Shown: positions 24,321 to 34,292 of the stretch, in pieces | Position numbering within the stretch: the stretch's first letter is position 1 | Layout of the letters: every line of letters starts with the position of its first letter | Source: Clostridium sp. HBUAS56010 | GTDB taxonomy: Bacteria > Bacillota > Clostridia > Lachnospirales > Lachnospiraceae | Direction of reading: 5' to 3' | Assembly: GCF_007115105.1 (NCBI RefSeq) | Contig: NZ_SULJ01000001.1 | Coordinates: 62,001 to 126,000 of the forward strand | Length of the DNA: 64,000 bases | Made by a program: the position numbers and the translations under genes | Notes under the pieces: model-generated | What the model was told of the DNA's origin: nothing | Seen by the model: the letters and a program-made list of their open reading frames with translations, nothing else | Databases searched by the model: none

Positions 24321-25598
24321 CTATCTGTTTAAGGATTTTATGTGTTCATAAAAGTCAGGATAGGAGACGTTCACGCATTCTGCACCTAAGATTTCTGTTT
24401 CTCCTTCTGCACATAAGCCAGTTACAGCAAAAGTCATGGCGATGCGGTGATCCAGCTTGCTGTCAATGACGGCTCCGTGAAGAGGTTTTCCGCCGTGTAT
24501 GATCATGCCATCCTCTGTTTCTGTAATGTCCGCGCCCATGGCAGAAAGATTGCGTACCATGATCTCGATACGGTTGGATTCTTTCACTTTCATTTCCGCT
24601 GCATCTTTGATGATGGTGGTTCCTTCTGCAAAACATGCCATGGCAGCAATCATGGGAAGTTCATCAATCAGTCTTGGAATAATGGCTCCTTCAATGGTTA
24701 TGCCGTGAAGGGAACTGGATTTTACCAGAAGGTCTGCAGTAGGCTCTCCTTCATCTGTATTCTGGTTTAGAAGAGTAATGTCGGCACCCATATCTTTGCA
24801 TACAGATAAAATTCCGTCACGGGTAGGATTAATGCCTACATGCTTAATCAGAACCTCAGAGCCAGGTACCATAAGAGCCGCCGCAAGAAAGAAAGCGGCA
24901 GAGGAAATATCTCCCGGAACAGCAATCTTGCTGCCGTAGAGTTCCTGGACAGGAGAGATACAGGCGGTGGTTTCTTCTGTTTTTACATTGGCACCAAAGG
25001 AACTTAGCATAATCTCTGTATGGTTTCTGGAAACGTAAGGCTCTGTTACTTTTGTCTCTCCCTGGGCATATAAGCCAGCCAGTAAAATAGAAGATTTGAT
25101 CTGAGCGGAAGCGACCTTGCTGGTGTAATGGATTCCATGAAGGGGTTTTCCTGTGATAGCAAGGGGAGCACAGCCATTGCCCGGAATGCTTCTGATATCA
25201 GCACCCATCAGGGACAGGGGTTCCATAATCCGCTTCATGGGTCTTTTTTTAATGGAGTCGTCTCCAGTTAAAGTCACATCAAAATTCTGGGCAGCTAAAA
25301 TGCCGGAGATGAGGCGGGTGGTGGTTCCGCTGTTTCCGCAATCAAGAATTGACTCTGGTTTTTTCAGCCCGCGAAGGCCTTTTCCCTTTACAATTACAGT
25401 TTCTCCGTTTACTTCAATGGGAATTCCCATCTTTTGAAAACAGGAGATGGTGGAAAGACAGTCTGCACCAGGCAGAAAATGGGTGATTTCAGTGGTTCCT
25501 TTTGCAATGGAACCAAACATCACGCTGCGGTGTGAGATGGACTTGTCACCTGGTATGGTTATTTCCCCTTTTAACGGGGAGGCTTTTGTGAATTTCAT
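24321..25598 (-). CDS. aroA: 3-phosphoshikimate 1-carboxyvinyltransferase (EPSP synthase)
   Basis: A 425-residue shikimate-pathway enzyme transferring enolpyruvyl from PEP to shikimate-3-phosphate. Diagnostic sequences are PGDKSISHRSVMFGSIAKG (about 17-35), LDCGNSGTTTRLISG (about 85-99), the PEP loop Arg in GDDSIKKRPMKRIMEPL (about 115-131) and DHRIAMTFAVTG near the C-terminus. SIAAQI-type residues suggest a class II-like enzyme, but I would not predict inhibitor response. It is last in the operon aroF-tyrA-aroA, 13 bases after tyrA. Confidence 0.95.
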   Translation of the reverse strand: MKFTKASPLKGEITIPGDKSISHRSVMFGSIAKGTTEITHFLPGADCLSTISCFQKMGIPIEVNGETVIVKGKGLRGLKKPESILDCGNSGTTTRLISGILAAQNFDVTLTGDDSIKKRPMKRIMEPLSLMGADIRSIPGNGCAPLAITGKPLHGIHYTSKVASAQIKSSILLAGLYAQGETKVTEPYVSRNHTEIMLSSFGANVKTEETTACISPVQELYGSKIAVPGDISSAAFFLAAALMVPGSEVLIKHVGINPTRDGILSVCKDMGADITLLNQNTDEGEPTADLLVKSSSLHGITIEGAIIPRLIDELPMIAAMACFAEGTTIIKDAAEMKVKESNRIEIMVRNLSAMGADITETEDGMIIHGGKPLHGAVIDSKLDHRIAMTFAVTGLCAEGETEILGAECVNVSYPDFYEHIKSLNR

Positions 25599-25611
25599 AA
25601 AATACCTCTCT

Positions 25612-26709
25612 TTAATTGGATATTAGATCATAATGATATCGCTCCAACTGTTTCCATGCGTTGTCCATGGTTTCTTTATCATAGAAAGCGATTCGCAATG
25701 TACCTTCTCCGTGCTCTCTGTTGTGGTTAATGCCGATGTTTTGTATGCTGATGCCTTTTGAAGCCAAGATGACAGATAAAGTGGAGATTGCACCTACTTC
25801 ATCAGCCATATTTACAGTGAAAGAATAATCAGGTGCAATGGAACCTCCCGCTTTTTCAGAAAATGTTTTCCGGTAATCTCTGGAGGTTTCAAACAGTTCA
25901 TATAGATACTGGCTGTTCTTTTCCTCTAATTTTTCCAGGATCTGATTAAGAGAGCCGATATAACGCCTGAGCATGAAAGCCAGATTGCGGCTGTTGGTCA
26001 TGCAGATCTGTTCCCACATCTCCGGGGAAGAAGATGCGATTCGGGTAATATCTTTGAATCCACCGGCTGAAAGCCGCTTCATCAGTTCCTGTCTGTTATC
26101 GGAGTCCTTCACCAGGTTTACCAGGCTGGAGGCTACGATATGAGGCAGGTGGCTGATGGCGGCGGCAATCAGATCATGTTCTTTATAATCCAGAACCAAT
26201 GGCATGGAACCAATGGCTTTTGCAATAGCAGTGATCCTCTTTATCTGTTCTTCTGAGGAAAAAGCAGTAGGAGTAATTAAATAATAAGCATTCTCAAGGA
26301 GAAGATCCGTAGAGTTCTCGTATCCGGTTTTTTCTGAGCCAGCCATGGGGTGACCTCCGATAAAGCAGGCTTCCATACCAAGACGGATAACCGCTTCATG
26401 GATATCCGTCTTGGTACTGCCAACATCGGTAACAATGGCGCCGGGCTTTAAGTAAGGTTTTATCTTTTCCAGATAATCCGCGTTGTATTCTACTGGAGTG
26501 CAGAGAAAGATAAGATCACACTGGGTAAGTTCTTCTCCGATTCCATTTAAAATGACATCCACAATGCCGTCTTCTCTGGCTTTTTCCAGTCTGGCTGTGG
26601 AACGCATGTATGCCATGATTTTGGTATCTCTGTGTTCACGCTTGATCCCCCGGGCAATGGAGCCTCCAATCAGACCAAGCCCGATAAAGGCAATGGCAGC
26701 TTCTTTCAT
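25612..26709 (-). CDS. tyrA: Prephenate dehydrogenase with C-terminal ACT domain
   Basis: A 365-residue enzyme oxidising prephenate to 4-hydroxyphenylpyruvate for tyrosine. The N-terminal Rossmann motif is [12 protein letters not shown] (about 8-20), followed by DVGSTKTDI and [14 protein letters not shown], both characteristic of the family. A helical dimer domain and a C-terminal ACT domain (about 295-365, [20 protein letters not shown]) follow, which in relatives mediates feedback by tyrosine. Start overlaps the aroF stop (ATGA type). Confidence 0.95.
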   Translation of the reverse strand: MKEAAIAFIGLGLIGGSIARGIKREHRDTKIMAYMRSTARLEKAREDGIVDVILNGIGEELTQCDLIFLCTPVEYNADYLEKIKPYLKPGAIVTDVGSTKTDIHEAVIRLGMEACFIGGHPMAGSEKTGYENSTDLLLENAYYLITPTAFSSEEQIKRITAIAKAIGSMPLVLDYKEHDLIAAAISHLPHIVASSLVNLVKDSDNRQELMKRLSAGGFKDITRIASSSPEMWEQICMTNSRNLAFMLRRYIGSLNQILEKLEEKNSQYLYELFETSRDYRKTFSEKAGGSIAPDYSFTVNMADEVGAISTLSVILASKGISIQNIGINHNREHGEGTLRIAFYDKETMDNAWKQLERYHYDLISN

Positions 26710-27722
26710 GAAGAAACCCTCCCGGAAAGTTTTGCGTATGGTTCCAGTTCGCTCATCATATGGTCAAACTGTTCAAAAGTAAGAGACTGGGGACCATCGG
26801 ACAGAGCACAGGAAGGACAGGGGTGGACTTCCACAATCAGACCGTCTGCGCCAACTGCCAGAGCAGCCTTGGAGATTGGTTCAATGTAAGAGCGTACTCC
26901 GGTAGCATGACTTGGGTCTATAATAATAGGAAGATGGCTTCTGGAACGGATAACTGGAACTGCACTGATATCCAGGGTGTTTCTGGTGGCGGTTTCATAA
27001 GTACGGATTCCCCGTTCGCACAGAACAATGTTTGGATTGCCTTCAGAGGCGATATATTCTGCTGCATTCAGCCATTCATCAATGGTTGCACACAGACCTC
27101 TCTTTAACAGAACCGGAACACCCGCTTTTCCAGCTTCCTTTAACAGTTCAAAGTTCTGCATGTTACGGGCGCCAATCTGAATCATGTCCACGTATTTCGC
27201 AGCAGTTTCAAGGGCACGCAGGCTGGTGGCTTCACAGATAATGTTAAGACCGGTGGCATCTCTGGCTTCTTTCATGTATTTTAAGCCTTCCTCTTCCAAT
27301 CCCTGGAATGCGTAAGGGGAAGTTCTTGGTTTGTAAGCACCGCCTCTTAAAAATTGTGCACCAGCTTTTTTTACAGCAATGGCTGTCTCTAAAAGCATAT
27401 CTCTGTTTTCAATGGCACAGGGACCTGCCATCATGGTAAAGTGTCCTGGTCCGATTTTTGTATTACCAACTGTGATGACAGAATCATCAGGATGAAACTT
27501 TTTATTAACCAGTTTGTAGCTTTCAGTCACAGCCACAATTTTATCCACTCCCTCAATTAACTCAATGTTGGCAGTCTGCAGCTTTGATTTGTCTCCGACA
27601 ACACCGACAATGGTAACTTCAGTGCCCTTGGATAAATGAGCCTGAAGACCGTTTGATTCAATAATTTCTTTCACTTTAGATACAGCTTCCTCAGAAGCAT
27701 TGGGCTTCATAATGATTATCAT
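26706..27722 (-). CDS. aroF: 3-deoxy-7-phosphoheptulonate (DAHP) synthase, class I-beta
   Basis: A 338-residue enzyme that condenses PEP and erythrose-4-phosphate, the first step of the shikimate pathway. An N-terminal ferredoxin-like regulatory domain (1-70) precedes the barrel with MAGPCAIE (about 96-103), [31 protein letters not shown] and IIDPSHATG. This is the type common in Firmicutes with the ACT/FL-type extension. First gene of aroF-tyrA-aroA. Start at 27722 follows AGAGAGGAAA; a second ATG four codons on is also possible. Confidence 0.95.
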   Translation of the reverse strand: MIIIMKPNASEEAVSKVKEIIESNGLQAHLSKGTEVTIVGVVGDKSKLQTANIELIEGVDKIVAVTESYKLVNKKFHPDDSVITVGNTKIGPGHFTMMAGPCAIENRDMLLETAIAVKKAGAQFLRGGAYKPRTSPYAFQGLEEEGLKYMKEARDATGLNIICEATSLRALETAAKYVDMIQIGARNMQNFELLKEAGKAGVPVLLKRGLCATIDEWLNAAEYIASEGNPNIVLCERGIRTYETATRNTLDISAVPVIRSRSHLPIIIDPSHATGVRSYIEPISKAALAVGADGLIVEVHPCPSCALSDGPQSLTFEQFDHMMSELEPYAKLSGRVSS

Positions 27723-27758
27723 AATACATTTCCTCTCTTTTTACAAACGTTTAATGCA

Positions 27759-27820
27759 ATTGTAAAGGATGCAATTTGAGTTGTCAACGCTTTTATGCTT
27801 TAAAGTTTTACGCTTTAAAG
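27759..27820 (-). promoter_or_regulatory. aroF operon promoter with two upstream direct repeats
   Basis: On the minus strand TTGACA (27787-27782), 17 bases, TACAAT (27764-27759). Upstream of the -35 box are two copies of GCTTTAAAG (27797-27805 and 27812-27820 on the plus strand) with a 15-base period. They could be an UP-type or regulator site. Confidence 0.65.
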
Positions 27821-28019
27821 TGAAATTGTATTTCGGACTATAATACTTAGTAAAGATGGTGAAAAGTTTCTTTGCAATAGAGAATAAAATAGAGGGAATT
27901 TTTGTAAATAATAAAGATATGGAAAAATATTTGTGCAGTTTGTACTGTATACTTGTAATCTTACGACATTTTTAGTAAAATATAGTCATAGAATAAAATA
28001 CGGAACAGGAGGAATGCTT

Positions 28020-30122
28020 ATGAACGTGTATGGAACCAAACAGATCCGAAACGTCGCATTACTGGGGCATGGGGGGGCTGGAAAGACCACCCTGTCAGAA
28101 GCCATGGCACTGGTAACCGGAGCCATTGGCAGAATGGGAAAAGTGACAGACGGCAATACCATCAGCGATTATGACAAAGAAGAGACGAAGAGAAAATTTT
28201 CCATCTCAACATCTCTGATTCCTTTGGAGTATGAAGGAGAAGAAGGCCCCATTAAGGTCAATTTACTGGACACTCCCGGATATTTTGATTTTGTAGGAGA
28301 GGTGGAAGAGGCTGTTAGTGCAGCAGATGCAGCGGTGATTGTGGTGAACTGCAAGGCAGGAATCGAGGTGGGAACTTATAAAGCATGGGAATTGTGCGAA
28401 AAGTACAAGCTTCCAAGAGTTTTCTTTGTCACCAACATGGATGATGACCAGGCAAGTTTTCGTGAACTCCTTTTAAAGCTTGAAAAAGAATTTGGCAGAA
28501 AGATCGCACCTTTTCACCTTCCTATTCGGGAAAAAGAAAAATTTGTAGGTTTTGTCAATGTGGTAAAGATGGCGGGGCGGCGTTTTACGGTCAACAGTGA
28601 TTATACCGAGTGTGAGATTCCGGATTATAGCCGGAAAAATCTTGGAATTGCAAGGGAAGCGTTGATGGAAGCGGTGGCAGAAACCAGTGAAGAATATATG
28701 GAACGTTATTTTTCCGGAGAAGAATTTACACTAAAAGAAATCTCCTCAGCCCTTCGGGAGCATGTAATAGAAGGAAATATTGTTCCTGTTATGCTGGGAT
28801 CAGGAATCAATGCCCAGGGAGCCAGGATGTTACTACAGGCAATTGATAAGTATTTCCCTGCGCCTGATCATTATGAATGTATTGGTGTGGATATTTCTAC
28901 GGGAGAGAGGTTTACAGCCAGGTATGATGCTGGTGTATCCTTGTCTGCAAAGGTATTTAAGACCATTGCAGATCCCTTTATCGGGAAATACTCCCTTCTT
29001 AAAATCTGCACCGGAACGTTGAGGCCGGATTCCGTCATTTATAATGTGAATAAGGATGCGGAGGAAAAGACAGGAAAGCTTTATGTGCTTAAGGGCAGAG
29101 AAACCATAGAAGTAAAGGAATTAAGAGCAGGAGATATCGGAGCAGTATCAAAGCTTGCAGTTACCCAGACCGGGGATACCATTGCCCTGCGTTCGGCACC
29201 TATTGTTTATCACAAACCTGAGATATCCATTCCTTATACCTATATGCGCTATAAAACAAAATCCAAAGGAGATGATGATAAGGTATCAAGTGCCCTTGGA
29301 AAACTCATGGAGGAAGATCTGACTCTAAAAGCAGTCAATGATACGGAAAACAGGCAGTCACTTCTATATGGAATTGGAGATCAGCATTTAGAGGTAGTGG
29401 TAAGTAAGCTGTTAAACCGATATAAAGTGGAAATTGAGCTGAGCAAACCCAAGTTTGCATTTCGGGAAACCATACGTAAAAAAGTGGAAGTCCAGGGCAA
29501 GTATAAAAAACAGTCCGGCGGGCACGGACAGTACGGGGATGTGAAAATGATTTTTGAACCCTCAGGAGATCTGGAGAAGGCTTATGTGTTTGAAGAATGC
29601 GTGTTCGGAGGAGCAGTACCGAAAAATTATTTTCCAGCAGTGGAAAAAGGAATTGCGGAATGTGTGCTTAAAGGACCTCTTGCAGCATATCCCGTAGTTG
29701 GATTAAAGGCGACCTTAACCGATGGGTCTTATCATCCCGTTGATTCTTCAGAACTGGCATTTAAGATGGCAGCCACACTGGCATTTAAAAAAGGATTTAT
29801 GGAGGCGGGACCTGTTCTTTTAGAGCCAATTGCTTCCCTTAAAGTAAAAGTCCCGGATAAGTTCACAGGAGATGTTATGGGGGATTTAAACAGAAGAAGA
29901 GGCAGAGTCCTTGGAATGAACTCCGATCACAATGGGAAACAGATTGTTGAGGCAGATATACCCGTATCAGAGCTGTTTGGATATAATACGGATCTGCGCT
30001 CCATGACAGGCGGAATGGGCACCTACGAGTATGAATTCAGCCGTTATGAGCTGGCGCCTGGTGATGTTCAGAAAAAAGAGGTGGAAGAAAGAGCATATAA
30101 AATTGATAATATAACTGGTTAG
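28020..30122 (+). CDS. Elongation factor G-like GTPase (EF-G paralogue)
   Basis: A 700-residue translational GTPase with all five EF-G domains: P-loop GHGGAGKTTL (about 14-23), DTPGYFDF (about 84-91), and C-terminal domains with GGHGQYGDVKMIFEP and the ending GMGTYEYEFSRYE. The G4 motif, NKxD in standard EF-G, reads TNMD (about 137), as in the divergent EF-G-like subfamily of Firmicutes and other bacteria whose role is unclear. ATG at 28020 follows AGGAGG by seven bases; a frame extended to 27933 lacks a ribosome site. It is not with rpsL/rpsG/tufA, which also marks it as the paralogue. Confidence 0.9.
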   Translation: MNVYGTKQIRNVALLGHGGAGKTTLSEAMALVTGAIGRMGKVTDGNTISDYDKEETKRKFSISTSLIPLEYEGEEGPIKVNLLDTPGYFDFVGEVEEAVSAADAAVIVVNCKAGIEVGTYKAWELCEKYKLPRVFFVTNMDDDQASFRELLLKLEKEFGRKIAPFHLPIREKEKFVGFVNVVKMAGRRFTVNSDYTECEIPDYSRKNLGIAREALMEAVAETSEEYMERYFSGEEFTLKEISSALREHVIEGNIVPVMLGSGINAQGARMLLQAIDKYFPAPDHYECIGVDISTGERFTARYDAGVSLSAKVFKTIADPFIGKYSLLKICTGTLRPDSVIYNVNKDAEEKTGKLYVLKGRETIEVKELRAGDIGAVSKLAVTQTGDTIALRSAPIVYHKPEISIPYTYMRYKTKSKGDDDKVSSALGKLMEEDLTLKAVNDTENRQSLLYGIGDQHLEVVVSKLLNRYKVEIELSKPKFAFRETIRKKVEVQGKYKKQSGGHGQYGDVKMIFEPSGDLEKAYVFEECVFGGAVPKNYFPAVEKGIAECVLKGPLAAYPVVGLKATLTDGSYHPVDSSELAFKMAATLAFKKGFMEAGPVLLEPIASLKVKVPDKFTGDVMGDLNRRRGRVLGMNSDHNGKQIVEADIPVSELFGYNTDLRSMTGGMGTYEYEFSRYELAPGDVQKKEVEERAYKIDNITG

Positions 30123-30184
30123 CCGGAAAATTGCGCTTTTGCCATATCTGTGTTAAACTACTTTCAAATGGCAGGAGGTAAGTG

Positions 30185-31102
30185 ATGACAGAAGACAAAA
30201 GAAGTGTCCGGAAAGCATTTTCCAGATTAGGAGTGGGATATGCTGTGTTTTTAATAATATCCCTGGTTTTACAGTTGGTATTTGGAACAGTAGTTGGTAT
30301 ATTCTCTCATTATGGCATTAAGATCCCTCTGGGTGGCTGGTATCTGATGTTAATTTCCCTGGCGAATTACATTGTTGGCGGGCTGGCAGCTTATTTTATA
30401 ATCCAGAGTATGCCTGTTGTATCCGGAATAAGGGCAGAAAAAAACAATAAAAAACTTCTGATCAATGGATTTTTTGTCTGCATCAGCGGACTGTATCTTG
30501 GAAATATGATTGGTCAGCTCCTGATGCGGGGGGTATCCGCACTTCAGGGAAAACCTATGTTGAATCCGGTAGAGCAGGCGATCAGCGGACTTAGTACCTG
30601 GTGGATCTTTATTATTATGGTGGTGGTGGCTCCTGTCTTTGAAGAGATTCTGTTTCGGAAAATTCTGGTTGACAGAGTCAGAGTCTATGGTGACAGAGCC
30701 GCCATCATTGTTTCCGCTTTTATTTTTGGTTTGAGTCACGGGAATTTTTATCAGTTCTTTTATGCTTTTTTTCTTGGGATTGTATTTGCATATGTTTATA
30801 TACAAACGGGCAGACTTAGATATACCATTGCATACCACATGATTATTAATTTTATTGGATCAATTGTAGGTCTGAAAGTGCAGCAGATGCCGTGGCTGAT
30901 TGCTGTTTACGGGCTGTTAATGCTTAGTGCCGTGATAGCAGGGGTGATTATATTTACAAAAAATAAAAAAAAGACTGCTATCTATGATGGTATCTATAAA
31001 GCGTGGGGAAACAGTACGTTAAAAGTAATTTTTTTAAATTTCGGAATGATTTTCTTTTTTCTCATATCTGCGTTTACCTTTGTTATTTCAGGGATTTTGT
31101 AA
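30185..31102 (+). CDS. CPBP-family intramembrane glutamic endopeptidase
   Basis: A 305-residue membrane protein with about eight hydrophobic segments. It carries the catalytic motifs of the CPBP/Rce1-like family: FEEILFRK (about 150-157), GLSHGN (about 182) and YHMIINF (about 217). Relatives cleave prenylated proteins or bacteriocin precursors, or confer bacteriocin self-immunity. The substrate here is unknown. ATG at 30185 is preferred over the GTG just before it, because AGGAGG lies six bases upstream. It follows the EF-G-like gene by about 60 bases on the same strand, so the two may be co-transcribed. Confidence 0.9.
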   Translation: MTEDKRSVRKAFSRLGVGYAVFLIISLVLQLVFGTVVGIFSHYGIKIPLGGWYLMLISLANYIVGGLAAYFIIQSMPVVSGIRAEKNNKKLLINGFFVCISGLYLGNMIGQLLMRGVSALQGKPMLNPVEQAISGLSTWWIFIIMVVVAPVFEEILFRKILVDRVRVYGDRAAIIVSAFIFGLSHGNFYQFFYAFFLGIVFAYVYIQTGRLRYTIAYHMIINFIGSIVGLKVQQMPWLIAVYGLLMLSAVIAGVIIFTKNKKKTAIYDGIYKAWGNSTLKVIFLNFGMIFFFLISAFTFVISGIL

Positions 31103-31109
31103 AATGCAG

Positions 31110-31138
31110 TTGACACAATTGACCAATTATGTTAGATT
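31110..31138 (+). promoter_or_regulatory. Promoter of leuS
   Basis: TTGACA (31110-31115), a 17-base spacer and TAGATT (31133-31138) lie upstream of the T-box leader. Confidence 0.6.
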
Positions 31139-31144
31139 TACATT

Positions 31145-31428
31145 TAGCGAAAATACAGTGATTAGGAATAGTAAGCAGTCAGAAGCATAAAGAGAGCCGG
31201 CGGTTGGTGTGAGCGGGTTGCAGACGGCGGCTGAACTGGCCTATGAGTAGCATACCGAAGAAAGTCTGTGATTTTTGTGTAGGGATTGCCGGAACCCGTC
31301 CGTTACAGCGGGAGGATCATAATATAGATCCGTTGAGAGCATACGAGTTTTGTATGAAATAGAGTGGTACCACGCGGTAGATTCTGCGTCTCTATAGTTG
31401 CCTTTGGGCAGCTTGAGACGCTTTTTTT
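31145..31428 (+). ncRNA. T-box leader of leuS with Leu (CTG) specifier
   Basis: The leader has the conserved antiterminator core GAGTGGTACCACGCGG (about 31361-31377) and a terminator, GCGTCTC pairing with GAGACGC (31386-31421), followed by seven T. On the 3' side of Stem I the sequence TGAA-CTG-GCC places CTG (31236-31238) as a Leu specifier codon, in agreement with the downstream gene. Uncharged tRNA-Leu should favour read-through. Confidence 0.92.
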
Positions 31429-31466
31429 GTGTTTTTACCGGTACTCAATAAAAGGAGGAAAGATTT

Positions 31467-33881
31467 ATGGCAGCAGCTTATAACCACAGTGCCATTGAGA
31501 AAAAGTGGCGTGAAAACTGGGCGAAAAACCCCATTAATGTAAACGATGGCAAAAAATCAAAATACTATTGTCTGGATATGTTCCCATATCCTTCCGGCAG
31601 TGGTCTTCATGTAGGACATTGGAGAGGATATGTAATCTCTGATGTATGGAGCCGTTATCAGATTTTAAAAGGGCATTATGTGATTCATCCCATGGGCTGG
31701 GATGCGTTCGGTCTTCCTGCCGAAAATTATGCCATCAAGATGGGAGTCCACCCGGCAAAATCCACAGCAGAGAATGTATCCAACATCAAACGTCAGATCA
31801 ATGAGATCACAGCGGTGTATGACTGGGATATGGAAGTGAATACGACGGATCCAGAATTTTATAAATGGACCCAGTGGATTTTTGTGCAGATGTTTAAAAA
31901 AGGTCTGGCTTATGAAAAGGAATTCCCCATTAACTGGTGTCCTTCCTGTAAGACTGGACTTGCGAATGAAGAAGTGGTAAATGGCTGCTGTGAACGGTGC
32001 GGTACCGCAGTTACAAAGAAGAATTTAAGACAGTGGATGCTTAAAATCACAGCATATGCGGATCGGCTTCTTAATGATTTAAATAAGCTGGACTGGCCGG
32101 AGAAAGTAAAGAAGATGCAGAGCGACTGGATTGGAAAATCCTATGGCGCTGAAATTGATTTTAAGGTAGAAGGTAGAGAAGAGGCAATCACAGTCTATAC
32201 AACAAGACCGGATACTCTGTATGGTGCTACGTTTATGGTTCTTGCACCGGAGCATAAGCTGGCAGCAGCTCTTGCAACACAGGAGAACAAAGAAGCCGTT
32301 GACGCATATATCTATGATTCTTCTATAAAGTCCAATGTAGATCGTCTTCAGGACAAGGAAAAGACGGGTGTATTTACCGGAAGCTATGCCATCAATCCGT
32401 TAAATGGGGCAAAAGTGCCGATCTGGCTTTCTGATTACGTTTTGGCTGATTATGGTACCGGTGCCATTATGTGTGTACCGGCTCATGATGACAGGGATTT
32501 TGAATTTGCCAAGAAGTTTGAGATTCCCATCATTCAGGTCATTGCAAAAGATGGAAAAGAGATTGAGAATCTGACAGAAGCTTATACCGAAGCCAGCGGA
32601 ATCATGATCAATTCCGGAGAATGGAATGGAATGGAATCCTCTGTTCTTAAAAAAGAAGCTCCAGCCATGATTGAAAAGAGAGGCTTAGGCAAAAAGACCG
32701 TTAACTTCAAACTCCGTGACTGGGTATTTTCCAGACAGCGCTACTGGGGAGAACCGATTCCCATTGTTCACTGCCCTCATTGCGGCAATGTGCCTGTGCC
32801 GGAAGATCAGCTTCCTTTGCGTCTGCCGGAAGTGGAAAGCTATCAGCCAACCGGAACAGGGGAATCTCCTCTTGCAGACATTGAAGAATGGGTTAATACC
32901 ACCTGCCCTCAGTGCGGTGCTCCGGCAAAGAGAGAGACCAATACCATGCCTCAGTGGGCTGGTTCCTCCTGGTATTTCCTGCGCTATGTAGACAGCCATA
33001 ATCAGAAAGAACTGGTGTCAAGAGAAAAAGCAGATCAATACCTGCCTGTTGATATGTACATCGGCGGCGTGGAGCATGCAGTGCTTCATCTGCTTTACTC
33101 CCGTTTCTATACCAAATTCTTAAATGATATTGGCGTAGTTGGCTTTGATGAGCCATTTGTAAAGCTGTTTAACCAGGGAATGATTACTGGAAAGAACGGT
33201 ATTAAGATGAGTAAGTCCAAAGGAAATGTAGTATCTCCTGATGAACTGGTGCGGGATTATGGATGCGATGCTCTTCGTATGTATGAACTTTTTGTAGGTC
33301 CGCCTGAACTTGATGCAGAGTGGGATGACAGAGGGATTGAGGGCGTCAGCCGCTTCTTAAACCGATTCTGGAATCTGGTATCAGAAAGCAGCAAAAAGGA
33401 AACAGAGGCAACGAAAGAGATGATTCGTCTGCGTCATAAGCTGATTTTTGATATTGACCAGAGATTTAACCAGTTTAACTTAAATACCGTAATATCTGGT
33501 TTTATGGAATATAACAACAAGTTCATTGAACTTGCAAAGAAAACCGGCGGAATTGACAAAGAGACTCTGAAAACCTTTGTGATTCTTCTCGCCCCATTTG
33601 CTCCACATGTGGGCGAAGAATTGTGGAGCCAGTTGGGGCAGCAAGGTTCTGTATTCCATGGTCAATGGCCGGAAAGTGATCCGGAAGCCATGAAGGATGA
33701 CGAAGTTGAGATTGCAGTACAGGTAAACGGAAAGACCAGGGCAGTTGTCACACTCCCTGCTGACGTAACCAAAGAGGATGCAATCAAAGCAGGAAAAGAG
33801 CTGATTCCGGATAAAATTACAGGAACCATTGTAAAAGAGATTTATGTTCCGGGACGCATTGTAAATATCGTTTGTAAGTAA
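31467..33881 (+). CDS. leuS: Leucyl-tRNA synthetase
   Basis: An 804-residue class I synthetase. The HIGH-type motif is HVGHWRGY (about 46-53), the CP1 editing domain includes the TTRPDTLYGATF segment (about 250), the zinc-binding knuckle reads CPSCKTG...CCERC (about 160-180), and the KMSKS signature is KMSKSKGN (about 579-586). A second cysteine cluster, HCPHCGNVP...CPQCG, sits in the zinc-domain insertion. Length is standard for Firmicutes. Controlled by the Leu T-box leader. ATG follows AGGAGGAAAG. Confidence 0.97.
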   Translation: MAAAYNHSAIEKKWRENWAKNPINVNDGKKSKYYCLDMFPYPSGSGLHVGHWRGYVISDVWSRYQILKGHYVIHPMGWDAFGLPAENYAIKMGVHPAKSTAENVSNIKRQINEITAVYDWDMEVNTTDPEFYKWTQWIFVQMFKKGLAYEKEFPINWCPSCKTGLANEEVVNGCCERCGTAVTKKNLRQWMLKITAYADRLLNDLNKLDWPEKVKKMQSDWIGKSYGAEIDFKVEGREEAITVYTTRPDTLYGATFMVLAPEHKLAAALATQENKEAVDAYIYDSSIKSNVDRLQDKEKTGVFTGSYAINPLNGAKVPIWLSDYVLADYGTGAIMCVPAHDDRDFEFAKKFEIPIIQVIAKDGKEIENLTEAYTEASGIMINSGEWNGMESSVLKKEAPAMIEKRGLGKKTVNFKLRDWVFSRQRYWGEPIPIVHCPHCGNVPVPEDQLPLRLPEVESYQPTGTGESPLADIEEWVNTTCPQCGAPAKRETNTMPQWAGSSWYFLRYVDSHNQKELVSREKADQYLPVDMYIGGVEHAVLHLLYSRFYTKFLNDIGVVGFDEPFVKLFNQGMITGKNGIKMSKSKGNVVSPDELVRDYGCDALRMYELFVGPPELDAEWDDRGIEGVSRFLNRFWNLVSESSKKETEATKEMIRLRHKLIFDIDQRFNQFNLNTVISGFMEYNNKFIELAKKTGGIDKETLKTFVILLAPFAPHVGEELWSQLGQQGSVFHGQWPESDPEAMKDDEVEIAVQVNGKTRAVVTLPADVTKEDAIKAGKELIPDKITGTIVKEIYVPGRIVNIVCK

Positions 33882-33908
33882 GAAAAATTCTATTATGGAA
33901 TATCCAAC

Positions 33909-33950
33909 AAGGACATTATGCGTGATTGTAACATCGCCATAATGTCCTTT
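33909..33950. terminator. Terminator after leuS
   Basis: A perfect 12-base stem, AAGGACATTATG with CATAATGTCCTT, around a 17-base loop, followed by a T-rich tail on the plus strand. It may also end the minus-strand unit coming from the right. Confidence 0.8.
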
Positions 33951-33953
33951 TGG

Positions 33954-34241
33954 CTATTTTTTATTCCGCCTCATCAGATTTTGGGAAAGCATCCGCAGAG
34001 TGTCCATACGGTTTCGTTCGGCTGGTGTCATATTGGTGCTCATAATGGATATGAGAAGATCTGTTTCTTCGTCGTTAAAATGAATGCCTTTCTGGCTCGC
34101 CTCTGCGTTGAGGGATAAAAGAGTGGTCATAAGCTGATCTTTTGGTGTGTTTTCTACTCTTGAGGCAAATTCATTTAAAAGAGAGATTTTTTGCGGGTTC
34201 ATTTTTCTGAGTCTGGGGTCTTGTTTCCAATTGTTATTCAT
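33954..34241 (-). CDS. Conserved small hypothetical protein
   Basis: A 95-residue soluble, helical, charged protein (MNNNWKQDPRLRKMNPQK start, ending in MLSQNLMRRNKK). It shows no membrane segment, cysteine cluster or catalytic motif. The segment IHFNDEETDLLISIM followed by MTPAERNRMD looks like a conserved helical hairpin. It is second in a two-gene minus-strand unit, 51 bases after the gene at 34293-34835, and that gene shares a similar style (Asn/Gln/Met-rich, FETMQLMMSAMQQM). I do not recognise a function. ATG at 34241 is preferred because the longer frame from 34277 begins in the intergenic gap. Confidence 0.7.
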   Translation of the reverse strand: MNNNWKQDPRLRKMNPQKISLLNEFASRVENTPKDQLMTTLLSLNAEASQKGIHFNDEETDLLISIMSTNMTPAERNRMDTLRMLSQNLMRRNKK

Positions 34242-34292
34242 AGGCTGCTGTTTCCTTTCTGGGCGGGTTATGTACATGAAACTGGTAACCGG

